A stretch of DNA of 64,000 nt from Hetaerina americana. Taxonomy: Eukaryota; Arthropoda; Insecta; Odonata; Calopterygidae. The position numbers were made by a program, and so were the translations under genes. Location of the stretch: assembly GCA_022747635.1 (NCBI GenBank), contig JAKTNV010000119.1, forward strand, positions 372,001-436,000. Direction: 5' to 3'. The notes under the pieces were generated by a model, which saw only the letters and a program-made list of their open reading frames with translations, made no database searches and had not been told where the DNA came from. The stretch's first letter is position 1; each line of letters opens with the position of its first letter. Positions 25,343 through 37,500 of this stretch are shown here, piece by piece.

Positions 25343-25706
25343 CAGGGTGCGGTGGTTAAATCCGGACATTTCAATTTGAACTTCCTGCCATATCCCAGTT
25401 CTACTGGAGGTCACGATTGCCGTTCTTGAAAGCTGTAGGCATCCAGTAAACAGTCATAACCTCTAAATGGCCAAGATGTTACGTACAAGTGCGGCGTACA
25501 ATCGAAGAGTCACTATTACTGAAAGTGTTCGCACTGGGCGTTATATTTCAAAATAGTTCGATTCTTCTGGTACCCCAGATCAACTGTTTACGATAGTGTG
25601 GCTAAGTATAATGCTTCGGAGAAGTCTTGGGAAGGTTTCGCTAACCCGTCGAGGAAATCTCATTCAAGGAAATGTGTGCTTGTCCAGATTTGAGCACCGC
25701 AGCCTG
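25343..25706 (+). mobile_element. 364-bp deletion derivative of the mariner family at 18354
   Basis: Bounded by TA at 25341-25342 and 25707-25708. The left end is CAGGGTGCGGTGGTTAAATC; the right end is the near-complement, ending in GCAGCCTG. The interior 25380-25670 matches 18390-18680, the 5' UTR and the N-terminal helix-turn-helix region of the other copy. Everything after that is deleted, so this is a MITE-type non-autonomous copy. Confidence 0.85.
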
Positions 25707-25708
25707 TA

Positions 25709-25996
25709 TGTGGAGATGAAGTGGAGTTTATTTTATGGCTGGATGTAGCGTTTTCTTTTCCTATAAGAGACAAGGGAATTGTTGCTGTACCATTTGGTAG
25801 CTTGTGTTCATCAAAAACCTACCTTAACTGGTAGATTACCGATGATATGATATAGCGACCATTTTTTCCGTGTATTTTGGTTTTTCCTTGTCTTTCAATT
25901 ATCAGTGCTTTATCGTGCAGCCATCAGCACTTATGATCCAGAGTTCACTGCATACATATGTGTGTATCTGTGTGTATTAAAAGTATGCATATAAAC
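25709..25996. other. Intergenic, nothing recognised
   Basis: No element or gene seen. Confidence 0.3.
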
Positions 25997-27042
25997 TTGA
26001 AACATGTTCAAAATAGAGGATGTGGAGCTATTGGCTGTTAAAGAAATAATCTCAAGGAAGAAAATCCTATAGCCAATAAAAATAATTAAGAAGAACTCCA
26101 ATACCGGTATTTCGGTCACCAGGTGACCATCAACGGGGAGAGCAAGGAGGATACACACCCCAAATTATAGGCAAATTAGTTAGAAACAAAAAAAGAAAAC
26201 TTGCTAATAAACATACAACACTCCTACCACAACGGGAAGACAACAATAATAAATTTATCGCATTACCTTTCTACCTCACATTAAACCGAGGCCTTGAGGT
26301 CTTTAAACAAATTGGCACCAAAGTCACTTACTCTAACCGTAACTCTCTTCTTACGTGTTTAGGGAACCCGAAAGACATAACACCACAGTTAGACAAATCA
26401 GGTATTTACGAAATAACTTGCTCACACTGCCAACTCTCCTACATTGGACAGACGAAACATAATCCCAATATCAGATTTAAGGAACACATAGCACACTTTA
26501 AGAATGGACGTTTCGAAAGATCAGCTGTCGCCAAACACATTTTTGAAACGGAACACTCCATCACTCCTAACGACTTAACATTATTAAAACCGATACAACA
26601 CTGTAAACTCGATGCATGTGAGAGTTTACACATTCACTTAAACAAGAATAAACTTATGAACAATGAACCAGGCATCATCAACAGTTCACTTTTTAACTTC
26701 GTTAGTCAATTCAAAAATAGGCAGCCCCCTCCTAATAGCCACCACTCTTCCCCCTCTCCTTCCCACGTGACCTCAACAAACTCCCCCCCACCTACCGTCC
26801 ATCACTTAACCCCTCCCCCCTTGCCCCTCCGGGTATATATACCTCACCCCCCCCGACATGAACACCCACTTGACTTTGGACAGTGCCTGGTGCATATTCT
26901 TCCTCCCAAGTTCAAGTTCCCATTTGATTGCTCTCCCCGTTGATGGTCACCTGGTGACCGAAATACCGGTATTGGAGTTCTTCTTAGTTATTATTATTGG
27001 CTATAGGATTTTCTTCCTTGAGATTATTTATTGAAACATGTT
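25997..27042 (+). mobile_element. 5'-truncated Penelope-like element with intact GIY-YIG frame and inverted terminal repeats
   Basis: An uninterrupted frame 26086-26943 contains a GIY-YIG endonuclease: GIYEITCSHCQLSYIGQTKH, then RFKEHIAHFKNGRFERSAVA and KHIFETEH. A proline-rich C-terminus and stop follow. The reverse transcriptase is absent, so only the C-terminal third remains. The ends are inverted: 26044-26146 and 26925-27028 are near-identical reverse complements (about 100 bp), sharing CCAATACCGGTATTTCGGTC. A 12-bp direct repeat TTGAAACATGTT flanks the unit (25997-26008 and 27031-27042). The right arm abuts it; 35 extra bases lie on the left. The open frame suggests a young insertion. 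Confidence 0.85.
26086..26943 (+). pseudogene. GIY-YIG endonuclease part of Penelope-like protein (5'-truncated)
   Basis: 286 codons after the TAA at 26083. The first ~20 codons translate the left inverted repeat and are not original protein. GIY-YIG core at 26419-26560 (residues ~112-159): Gly-Ile-Tyr, Tyr-Ile-Gly-Gln-Thr, then Arg, His and the SAVAKH block. In Penelope elements this domain nicks target DNA. No ATG precedes the domain; the first one in frame is at 26656, after the core. It is therefore probably not translated. Confidence 0.8.
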
Positions 27043-30000
27043 ATTATAAAATGCGAAATAAAACAGAATGTGTGAAGGACTTATTTGAAGGGCTTGACAG
27101 AGGGAAAGGGTGGAGGGCGTAGGGAGAGGAGTGAAGGGGGGTTTGCATGGTGGTTGTGGGGGAAGGGGGGGGGGAGGAGACCACGTCCAAATTTCAAGCG
27201 ATGCGGGAGTGCCATCTTTCTTTTTGCATAGTTCTCTGTGCATACATCAAACACAAAACAAGACTTCTTCAATTTATTTTGCTGAAATATCACTATTTCT
27301 AAAATTTGTCTTTTTCACATTGCTCTTCTTTGTCTACCAGTTTTCTGGGCTGTTGGAATGTCTTGGGTTTTCATTATGTATGCAGGTGCCAGAAAGTAAT
27401 TTTTGGTATATTTTGTCCCCTGTCGATCTTGCACTTTTCATCGCTAGTCCCACCATATGTGGCTACCATTGTATCCACTGACTCCTCCTAATTTGTAAAT
27501 AATAATTTCTCTGAGTACCCTGGGTGAGAATATCCCTGAATTGCTCAAGATGTACTGTGCCAGATATAAATAATCAATTGGCTGTTTTCTGCATGTGGGC
27601 TGTTATGTATTGTTGACTGGGGCTTTCTTGGATTATTGCGACAAGGTTTTCTTTTTGAAGTTCAGATAGATGGCCTAGATATGATTCATTGGAGCCAAGC
27701 TGTAAGAAGATACAAATTTTAAAATCTTATTCAAATAAAATATACCTCGGATTTTCTAGAAAACTTAGGTTGCTATTATTTTATATTGTAATCTTGAACA
27801 AAACAATTGTAATTCACTCCCATTTGTGTCATACCCTTTATTTCATCTATTTACATTATAATGTAATCAATCGATGCAAGTTTTTATTTAAATTAAATAC
27901 ATTTCGAGAATTGGTCATTCTAGCTGATGTTATTTGGTGTGACAACATAACTTGATTTTTGGCACGCGGATCCTTAGGCGAGGACCCGAGCAACTCTAGC
28001 AATTTCTGGGTTGGTTTAGCAGGAGGAAGGAGAAGTGTAAGAGAAAGGTATAAAAAAATAAACTCAGTCCCAGCAGCTTAGGCGCAAGTCTGCCATGCTC
28101 ATTGGCGCTAATGAATACACTCCAAGTAACGGTCACTTGAATGTGGTACATTTGCTCCGTGGGAAGGGTTTTGAGAGAGTTGGTTTGCGATTGTTCAGTG
28201 GTTCAAAGAGTGATTGAATGAGTACAGAGAGGGCCCAGAAGGTGAAGGTAGTGGACCAGCTTTCATAGGCATAAAAATATATTGTGACGTGAATATGGGT
28301 AGTTGAAGCCCAGGTATATTAAATGGCTAGAAAGGGAGGGCATTATGGGAATTGAATTGAGGGAGCCATTGGGAAAACACTTTAATTAATTATCCCAGAA
28401 CACAATTATTGATATGGATGAATCCGCTCCACTGTGGAACTTGGCCCACTGGGCCATGGGTCTCGTTCCTGGCCGTTAAACCCTCTCTTACAGCCAAGCC
28501 TAGCCTACCTACCCTTACAGTCACATGACAAAGAGTATGAACTACAAGGCATGCATATAAATGGTATGTGATGTTTTTAGTCCTCAAGTTATTTCACAGG
28601 GATTTAAGTTGCTTTATTCCTCAGTTAAAATAAATTTGTGAATTTGTTGTGATCTTTCATATAGCCGATAGATAAGACAAGGTTATTATGTTCCCAATGG
28701 AATATGTTCTGACGATTCATATTATATCAGGATATGAACTCTCAGTTATGAATAGTTAATCGGAGGCTCATGATAATCTTTGGGTGAATGAGGTTGAGGG
28801 AGGAATAGACAATAAGCATGTTGTATGTGAAGATGAGGGGCAGGAATTATGTGATTTAAGGTATTGCTTGTTGTAATGCATATTTTAAGGGTGTTTATTG
28901 ATTATTTTGTCCAATGGGACTAGAAATGTAGCAGATGTATGTTATGGTTCCTTCAAAAACTTACCATGGCTGACAGATATATGTGAATAATAAATTTTAA
29001 TAATCATGCAAAAGAGTGAAATGTGAGTGATATTCTTCCATCTCTAATAATGATGTATGTAAATGATAGTTAATCATGGTTATCCATATCAGCTGAAAGG
29101 TACTCATAATAAATTAATTAAAAATAGTTACATTTGCCATTCTATGGGAGTACAAACTTTTCTTAGAGGCTAGTTAATTAATTTAAAAAAAAAGTATATT
29201 TATCCTTTTAAAAGTTTTAATAATTTTGTGCTGTTCATTGACATTTTCAACTTAAGAACACAGTCCTTTAAATGTGTATTCCCCATGTGTTATCTGTTAT
29301 TTATAAAGCCTACCTTTATTACATGTATCATTAAATATCAGCTTTTTTTTATCTATAATTTCCTGTGTCATGCCTGAATCCTAATTGCACAGTGAAGAAT
29401 AAAGAGTCATTTACGGGTACACATAATCTCTGCTAGACTAAGACTGGCTGAACATGTGTTCATTTTTTTCACAGGAACATAAGATGTTTCTAATATAATA
29501 TGATGATCATTAAAACAGTTTCCTTCACTTATGTATGCGTGTATGCCATGAACAATTGCTGCTTTGATGAAGCGTGCAATGCCTTCAAAGGAAGGCTTGA
29601 ATTGGCTGGAGTTGGGGTGTTATGTGATGAACAGTTTTATTTTATTAAAGAAATTTTCTGATAAGATTGCTGGTGTTTATATTCCTAAAACCCTTTCTAT
29701 CCAAAAAATGGCACTGACTTTGACGGTAACCAATCCTTTTTGTAGGAAGTATTTACTTCTTGTTCTTTCCCTAAAATCCTATAAGGTTTTGTTTTTTATT
29801 TGCCTGTTTCCAATGAGCGTGATGCCCATCTGGTGCATGATCACCAGATGCTTGATGCTAGTAATCAGGGAAGAACATTTTTCATTGATGTTTAGGCACT
29901 TCTCAGTGCACTTGCTGTAGGTGAACCCAAAGTTCTTGAAAAATATGTTTGAGAAATAAGTCAAATATTTAAGTTAAACTTTTTCTATAAATATACCATG

Positions 30001-33000
30001 CTTTTTATATGTTCTCAATCATTGTTCTACATTAAATTGCTGCCGCTGAATGATTTTGCTGTTTTCCATGGGTGATCTAAGTTTTGTGTACTTGAAATCA
30101 GTGCTCTGTTTCAACGTTTCATAGGTTTGCCATGATCCTCACCCTTAACTGTGAATCATTTTGATGCTCTGTACCTTTAATAATGGTGGCTTCTGTTTGT
30201 TAATCAGTGTTAAAGGACTGATAAACATTTATAGAAAAATCTGTGGTGGTTTATATTAATTGTCAGTTAGCATTTATTATTATGTAACTCATTTGTGTTT
30301 CCTAAACTGGGACCTCAAATTGTGACATCTCTATGTTTGAAAATGCTTCGTTCTCCTGATTCTAAGCAATTCAAAATGGATCATTGCTGATGGACATTTT
30401 TGAGTTTTTTGTTTATTACCATTTGTGATTCAACTCTACTGGGTTAATGAATTCTTTCCTATGGTAGAAATGAAAATATTTGAGCATTAAAAGTGTGATC
30501 AAATTCTTTCAGAAGAAAAGAATGAACATGTATTTACTTGAGGATTAATAATGCTGTCATCACAGATGTTATCTTGTTATCCAGAATGAATGAGTGAGAA
30601 TGGATAACTTTCGTATTTGCAGTTTATATTTTTCTGCATTTCATTCCGCATCCACACAGGCAAGAAGGGTTTGTGAATTGCACTGGTGGCATTGTGGCGT
30701 TGTCCTTAAACCTGTGATGTGAAGCATTTGTATATTATTGTCTCTCATCATTAATTTACTTGAATATTATTTTTATGATTGCCCTTTGGAAACACTTGTA
30801 GAGTATATGATTCAATGCTCATCCTAATCAGTAGGTGTTTCCTTGTTGTAGGCATGTGTTCATTAAAATTTATTTAGTGCACCTGTGGTGTATAAATAAT
30901 CGACCATCCTAGTAGATTTCACTATGATGCAATTAGGACACCGCTTTCTCTGGCAATTCTTTATATTTTATTTCCAAATGTCAGTAATGTTTGGTGTCCT
31001 GCATGTAAACTATCGCATGAATTTATCTGTAATTTTTAAAATTGTGATTCCAGCATTTCATGTGTTTCTCTGGGTGTATGCATTTCCACGGCTCTCTATT
31101 CAGCCCATTAAGTTTCCTAAGTCAAGAAGGCCACTCCCAGGTCAGCTCCAAGATGAATATTTTGCTCAGTAACCTCTTGTGTTCGGGGTAGAGCTACTCC
31201 AGAGCACTGATCTCCCACAAAACCTATGGGTCACCAAAGCCTTTCGAGTTTCTTGACTATCGTATTAAACGAAATGAGCTTTATATCTCTGAGCAATTTC
31301 TTCTTAAACAGTTTTGCACCAGAGTCGCAGTTCTCAAGTTGCTCTGTACTGTAATAAATTTTAATTAGATTAAATATAGAAGTATATAAATTTAAAAGAT
31401 CTATGGTATACATTCTATGCCGCAATCCAGTGGCACTCCAGAGATCTAGTATGTGACTAATGGGAAACCTAATTTTGCAGGGAGTATTGATGTTGCCACT
31501 TTGAAATTACATATTTGGGACCAATTCAAATGGATTCTTATTAAGCATTGACTCAGCTGAGCATGGGATGGTATAATTTAAACATGCAACAGAACAGTGT
31601 ATTGCATCAATACTACTGAAAAGTGCAAAATAAAACGCAACAATTCCTCAAGTCAGTCTTGCAGTTATTGAAATAAAAATTTGATAAAATCTCTTAATGT
31701 ATGTAAATACATTCTCCCACATACTCTCATGTTTTCCTAAATCCTTAAGTAGTTCCGTGGGGATTCTGTGTACCCCCACTGTCACATTTCATTTAATTTT
31801 TCTCAATGCACTTTCTATCTTGCCATACATATGGGGTGCATAAATGGCAATGCAAAACTGAGTGCATGGAAATATAAAAATTCAGCCAGAGCGGGTCTGT
31901 GTGTTGCAGGTCATTTATTAAAGGATATAGTACTGTACCTAGCATAAATAATGTTTAGTGTCTTTGAGCATGGTTGACATAGTTATGATATATCAATTAA
32001 TATTTCAGCTGGATGTTTTAAATAATGAATAAAGTATTACTACTTGGAACATATATCATCTAAATGCTTCATGTTTTGCAGATGTGACATATGTATACAA
32101 AATTTGTGGCTAACATTTTCCATGAAATTCCAATCCACCCCGTATACCTATGTACTTAATCATGATTGGATCTTCTCGCAGAAATACTGAAATAACTTTT
32201 CCAGCTTGTGTTTATTATGTCATCTCCAATTGCCTCATTCCCTCTACATAATTGAAACATTTTTCCCCAACCCTCCAATTCATGTCTTCTTTGATTTGTC
32301 CCATGATTTTTTTGACCATTATGTCTTTCTTTGTCAATTAGTCAAAATTTTAAATTTATGATTTTAATGGCCAAACTGAAATATGGCAATCTTTCAAGTG
32401 TCAATTTTTGATGAAACACGTCAGATGCTTGTGTTCATTATACCATAGTAAACTTACTTGACTAAATTCAATAAATTATTTCATAAATTCTGTAGAAACT
32501 TTCTAGTGTTAATACAGCAGCTGATAAAGCAAAAAAATATTATTTAAGTTACCTAAAATAATAATTAAATATGAAATGGATAACACAAGTGGAAAGTATG
32601 TAATCTGTAAAAAATATCATGAATTCATTTAAAATATACCACTCAATTTTCTCAGAAATGAAACTTTCTCTTCCATTATTTGTTTAGAACACATACATTT
32701 ATGTTGGGGAGTGAATAATTAATTAATGGTAAGTAACTCTTATGCGGATGGTGGCCAACTGGCGAGGAGAAATTATGATTAAATACAAGTCATCTAATGT
32801 TAATTAATTAAAGTATCCTTTTCTGTTGAAGATGATATGCATAGATTGCAGGGAGATGGGAGTTTTGATGTATCTCCACCTTCACATTTCTTCAGAAAAA
32901 ATGAGAAGAATTGGCTCAACTGAGCTGAAGAGCAATGCAAAAAAGAACAACCCACCTTATGAGTGTTGACCTGCAGTTGGGGATTGTAGGAGGTATTGAG

Positions 33001-34396
33001 TGGTCACCAACTTGGAGTTGTGTTTCAGAAGCACTCTTCTATACCAGCCAATACAAACCCAACCCTTCTTTTAATAAATAGATTGGCACAGCCCTGTATG
33101 CCAAAACTTCCCTAGTGTAAGGCAAGGGGGTTTTGCTCACATAAAAATACTATTTTAACATTTGATTAAGATAAATATTTAACACCTGAAACACTGGGGC
33201 CATGATTTAGACTTTGAAATTAAAGTCATCTCTGCTCTCGCACTAACTGGTAGAAATATTTAATTTTTCATGAATTTAATGGAATAGATTAATTTTTAAG
33301 GAACATTTTACATTTTGAGAGGTTTGGTATTCTATTCCTTGCTCATTTTCCCCCAAAGTTGAGAGAAGGTAACCGAGGGGAGTGAAATAAATGCAGCTGT
33401 GTTGACTAGGTGCTGGAGAAGGTGAGGTGAAACAAACCACGGTGTCCATCAGCCATTGAAATGGGGTTGATCCTGTGGAACTCCGAAAGAAATGTGTGTT
33501 TTTAACTTGGTGGTGATATCCATATTCAATCATTTTCCTTTACATTCCTTTTTTATAGTTTTTATTGGCTTTGCAGATTTAATGGAGATGACTCATTCGA
33601 TGCTTAATATTTTAACATAAATTTTTCAATTTCATTTCACATTAATGTGATATGCAATGTCCTGGCACTACATGATGGTTTCTCATATGCTCTCCAGGGA
33701 TCTCTTTTTCACATGGGCTTTATGAAATAGGGGAAAGTGTGCTGTTGTGACAAGCTCTTGAGGCCTTACATTCACAAAATACAAATCTACAATGGTTGAA
33801 TTTGTTTAGTTGGTTATTTGTTTATCATAAATTAGTGAAAGGAAAATTTTTACCCCAAAAGTATCATCAGTTCGTCATGATAGCATTCATTGAAAGCGCA
33901 ATTTTCACAATCTTATATAATTAATTTTCTTTATCGGCCAGTAGCTAGAAAATATTGTAGCATCTCCGGAAGATTTTTGTGTTAACTGTCAAGAAAATAG
34001 CAATTATTTCGTAAAATAAATTGTTTAAATATGCATTGAAATAAATGTAATGTTTAGAAATCATCCATTTTGTGTTTTTTAAACGTCATCCAAGCAAATG
34101 TGGAAGACCAGGGCTTTGTTTTTCTCAAAAAATAACGGGGTAACAAAATAAGGATATTGTGTAGACAACGGTATTCAAATCACGCTCCTAAAATGTGATG
34201 CCATTGCCATCTATCATCTAAGGCAGTATCTACATCGTAGTTTCATTGAAAACAACGTCATCTGCGAGCGGGTTTCCCAAAGAAAACAAGTCTCTTAACA
34301 CGGGTGTGAATGTTCCATGTTATCCAATTGATAAATTAAAACCACTTTGTCATGACGTATCATTGGACCGCCCCTGTGTTAATCAATTTTATCAAT
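27043..34396. other. Long intergenic stretch without a recognised gene
   Basis: 27100-27180 is G-rich (a run of 10 or more Gs near 27165). A small hairpin with 9-bp arms is at 29827-29850 (CATCTGGTG, 6-nt loop, CACCAGATG). The remainder is AT-rich with only short open frames, none resembling a family I know. Confidence 0.4.
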
Positions 34397-34402
34397 TCAG
34401 TC
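34397..34402 (+). promoter_or_regulatory. Candidate initiator of Ssadh
   Basis: TCAGTC matches the arthropod initiator consensus and lies 105 bp before the start codon. A reverse CCAAT motif (ATTGG) is near 34363. No TATA box or clear downstream element is seen, so this is tentative. Confidence 0.3.
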
Positions 34403-34501
34403 ATCAATGTTGAAGTGGCTTAAACTCTATCCACAGTGCATTCATTTTGTTTGCTATTGATCGACTGAGCTGCCAGTATATACCAAACGATTAAAATCAG
34501 A

Positions 34502-37500
34502 ATGGGGTTGATGCGGCATGTCGTTGCTACACGCTCGTTTTTATTCCGCCAGGTATTTATCGGAGTTATCCCCATCGCACTGGGATTTATTTCGAAATTC
34601 ATAATATTATTACTTTTATCTGTCTAAATAATTTTCAATAGGCTGAGATGTCACGTCCACTTAGCTTGGGAATCAGAAACATGTCACTTATACGCAATAA
34701 AGCATTTATAAATGGTGCTTGGAAGAGTGCCGCTAGCGGTGAAGAATTTGCGGTTATTAATCCTGCTGATGGCAATGTCATTGGAAATGTACCCAATATG
34801 AACGAAGCCGATACTCATGAAGCCATTGTAGCGGCTAGCAATTCATTTCAGCAATGGCAAGATACCACAGCCAAGGTAATTTGGTTTAAAAAATTGTAAC
34901 AATGGAAACATGGTTATGCCTTCAGGTGTTGCCGTTAGGAATAAGAGATTAAATACGTAACCACCAGACTAGACAGCAAATCTTATTTAATGCCTTGAAA
35001 GGCAATGTTCCAACACTATTTGACGACAATTATCTTCATTTACTGGAGTAATACCTTATTGAAGAAAAGACACCATTTTCTATAAATGAATTGTTAATCG
35101 AAACCCCTATGACTGCCTAAAATAAATGCAGTGCGGTCATGAAATCAAATGATTGTTGATCAAGTTTGAAAACACTCATTATATTCTTCATTCATCATGG
35201 TATGGTGTCAGCCGTGGCCTATGTTGTCGGTGCCGAATTTGAATCCTGTCGATAATGCAAATATATGATGGATACAAAAGAAAGGAAAAGTACGGATTTA
35301 AAGATCAGCCAAGAGTGGGCTGCAATGCTCTAGAGAACTAGCCACCGTTTTATGAATTAAAAGAATATTATATGTTGAAAGAAAAGCAAATCTAATACCC
35401 TCTGTGAGATGGGGGTGGAAAAATGCATTAACCCACTCCATGTCATTTTTGCTCGTTTAAAAAGTTTTTATTGCCAATTTCTTTAGCTATATAAATGCTT
35501 TGACAGAAAAATAATAGACTGTGTTTTGTGCCATTTGTATTAATGCATTTGAAAAATATTGATATTAGGGCCAAATTAAGACATTTTGAAGAAAAGATAT
35601 TATCAACATAAAGTTTATAAATATGTTCTATGGCTTCAGGCTTCACTCCATGGAAGTATTTGATATTCATGTTAAAATATTTTGTCCTTTTCCACAGATA
35701 TTATTTGAAGATAAATGCATTTCACCGAATTGCATTGCTATCAGGTAATTAATTATGGCTGGCACCTGATGATGCCGCAAGGCAGTGAAGCACGTTGCAT
35801 CTTGAATTAAAAGTTGGTGGGGAAGCACAAAATCTTTTAACGTGGATATAAAGTTCATTGTCTTCACATTCAAAAAACTAATTATATCAGCCATATTAAT
35901 ACTCGCAAAAAAATAACAACGTAATATTCAAACCAAATTTTTTTTGTTTTAAAGTTTGATTATTTTGCATTTGTAAAAGTTTGCAACAAGAAACTGATAT
36001 TTTTATGAATGTCCCTCAAATAATATCATTTGATAATGTGAAAATTTTTATGACTTTCAAGTAGAATATACCATAAAAATGTTAAGTTTGCTTTAGTGTG
36101 GAGCTTAAAAATTCAAAAGGCCACGCTCATGATGAGAATCACGATTGAATTAGTAGTATTGAACTGTGAATTGAACCTCCTTTCCTTTGGCATATCTTAT
36201 CACTTACGCACCTTACAGGGTTCAAGTATTATCTCTTGAAAGTGATAGGTTTACGATGAACTGGGGCTCCCACCTCTAGGTGAGACTTCTGGAGAGAGGC
36301 ATTTTGTAATCATTCTTTCTGCAACTGAAATTTATATCGTAATGGTGTTTTTTTCCTGCCTGTGTTCATGGACAGTACTTATGAATTCCATGATCCTCTG
36401 GGAGTTTGAATAAAAATCTTCCTCCTCTGTTGTTTTCCAAGCTTCCTTGGAATAGGGTATTGTGACATATGCTGATCCACTTTGTCCAAACCACCCATTG
36501 TGCTGTCGTAACCAATTACTGTTGGTGATTTCTTTGTCATATTTTTCTTTTGTCAATATGCACCATGATGGCTTTGTGGATGGCAGGCAACATCTCGTCT
36601 CTCCAGTGCATAACAGCTCTCTATGCCCTCTGATATGCCTTTTTTTCTCCTCTTTTTATTTTTCCACTGTTCATTGGGTGGCATCACTTTTCTTGTAATG
36701 TTCACAGTCCCTTGCATATCCATTGATATCAAAAGGATCATATTGGCCAACTGTTGTGATATATAATAATATCCATTGTATGACAATAGCCTTTGTCTAG
36801 TAATAATTGAATAGAGATCAGACAAATTGGGATGGCATTGGTAGTACTGTGAATACTCCGTCAAGAACATTCTTATACCAGTGCATATTATTTATGACCT
36901 TATATAGGCAAACTATGACTCATATAGAAGGAATGTTTTCATTCTAAATCTCACCTCTTTAAGTAGAATATTGTATTGCAATTTTCATCAGCTAAATCCC
37001 CCTTAGTAAAGTATTAGACTTTCATTGATAATAACATTGTTTTAGGTGTGTGTACTGATATGTTATATTCAAATACTTAAAAACTAACCAAATTTTCTAA
37101 AGTTTTGGCTGTGGATCTGTGAGTGATTTTTCAGGTACCAGGTTGCCCCCCCCCCTACCCTGATGTGTAAATTTCACATGCCGTCGGGTTAATTACTAGG
37201 TAAACTCTTACATCACCTACCAAACCAACCTTCGGGTTGATTACTGTGTTTATGATTATGGTTTTAATGGTAAAAGGTACCTCTTTATTGTAATAAAACT
37301 ATGATAAGACAATCTTTGATTAAAATGGGAGTTTCTAAACAGTCTTTTGGCCCAAACTAGATTCTGTTGTGGTTTGCAGGCGACAATTTGTGAAATTACA
37401 ATGGATATTTTCCTCTTCTGCTGTGGGGTAATACATAGTGCTTCACTCTTTGTGCCTCCTTCAAGATTAGACCCTGATCTGGATATTGATTTGTCTCTTA

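Noticed and set aside
29564..29920. 118-codon plus-strand frame
   Set aside because: Hydrophobic, low-complexity composition in AT-rich DNA with no recognisable domain or splice partners.
34420..34602. 60-codon minus-strand frame over Ssadh exon 1
   Set aside because: Antisense shadow of the leader exon and promoter.
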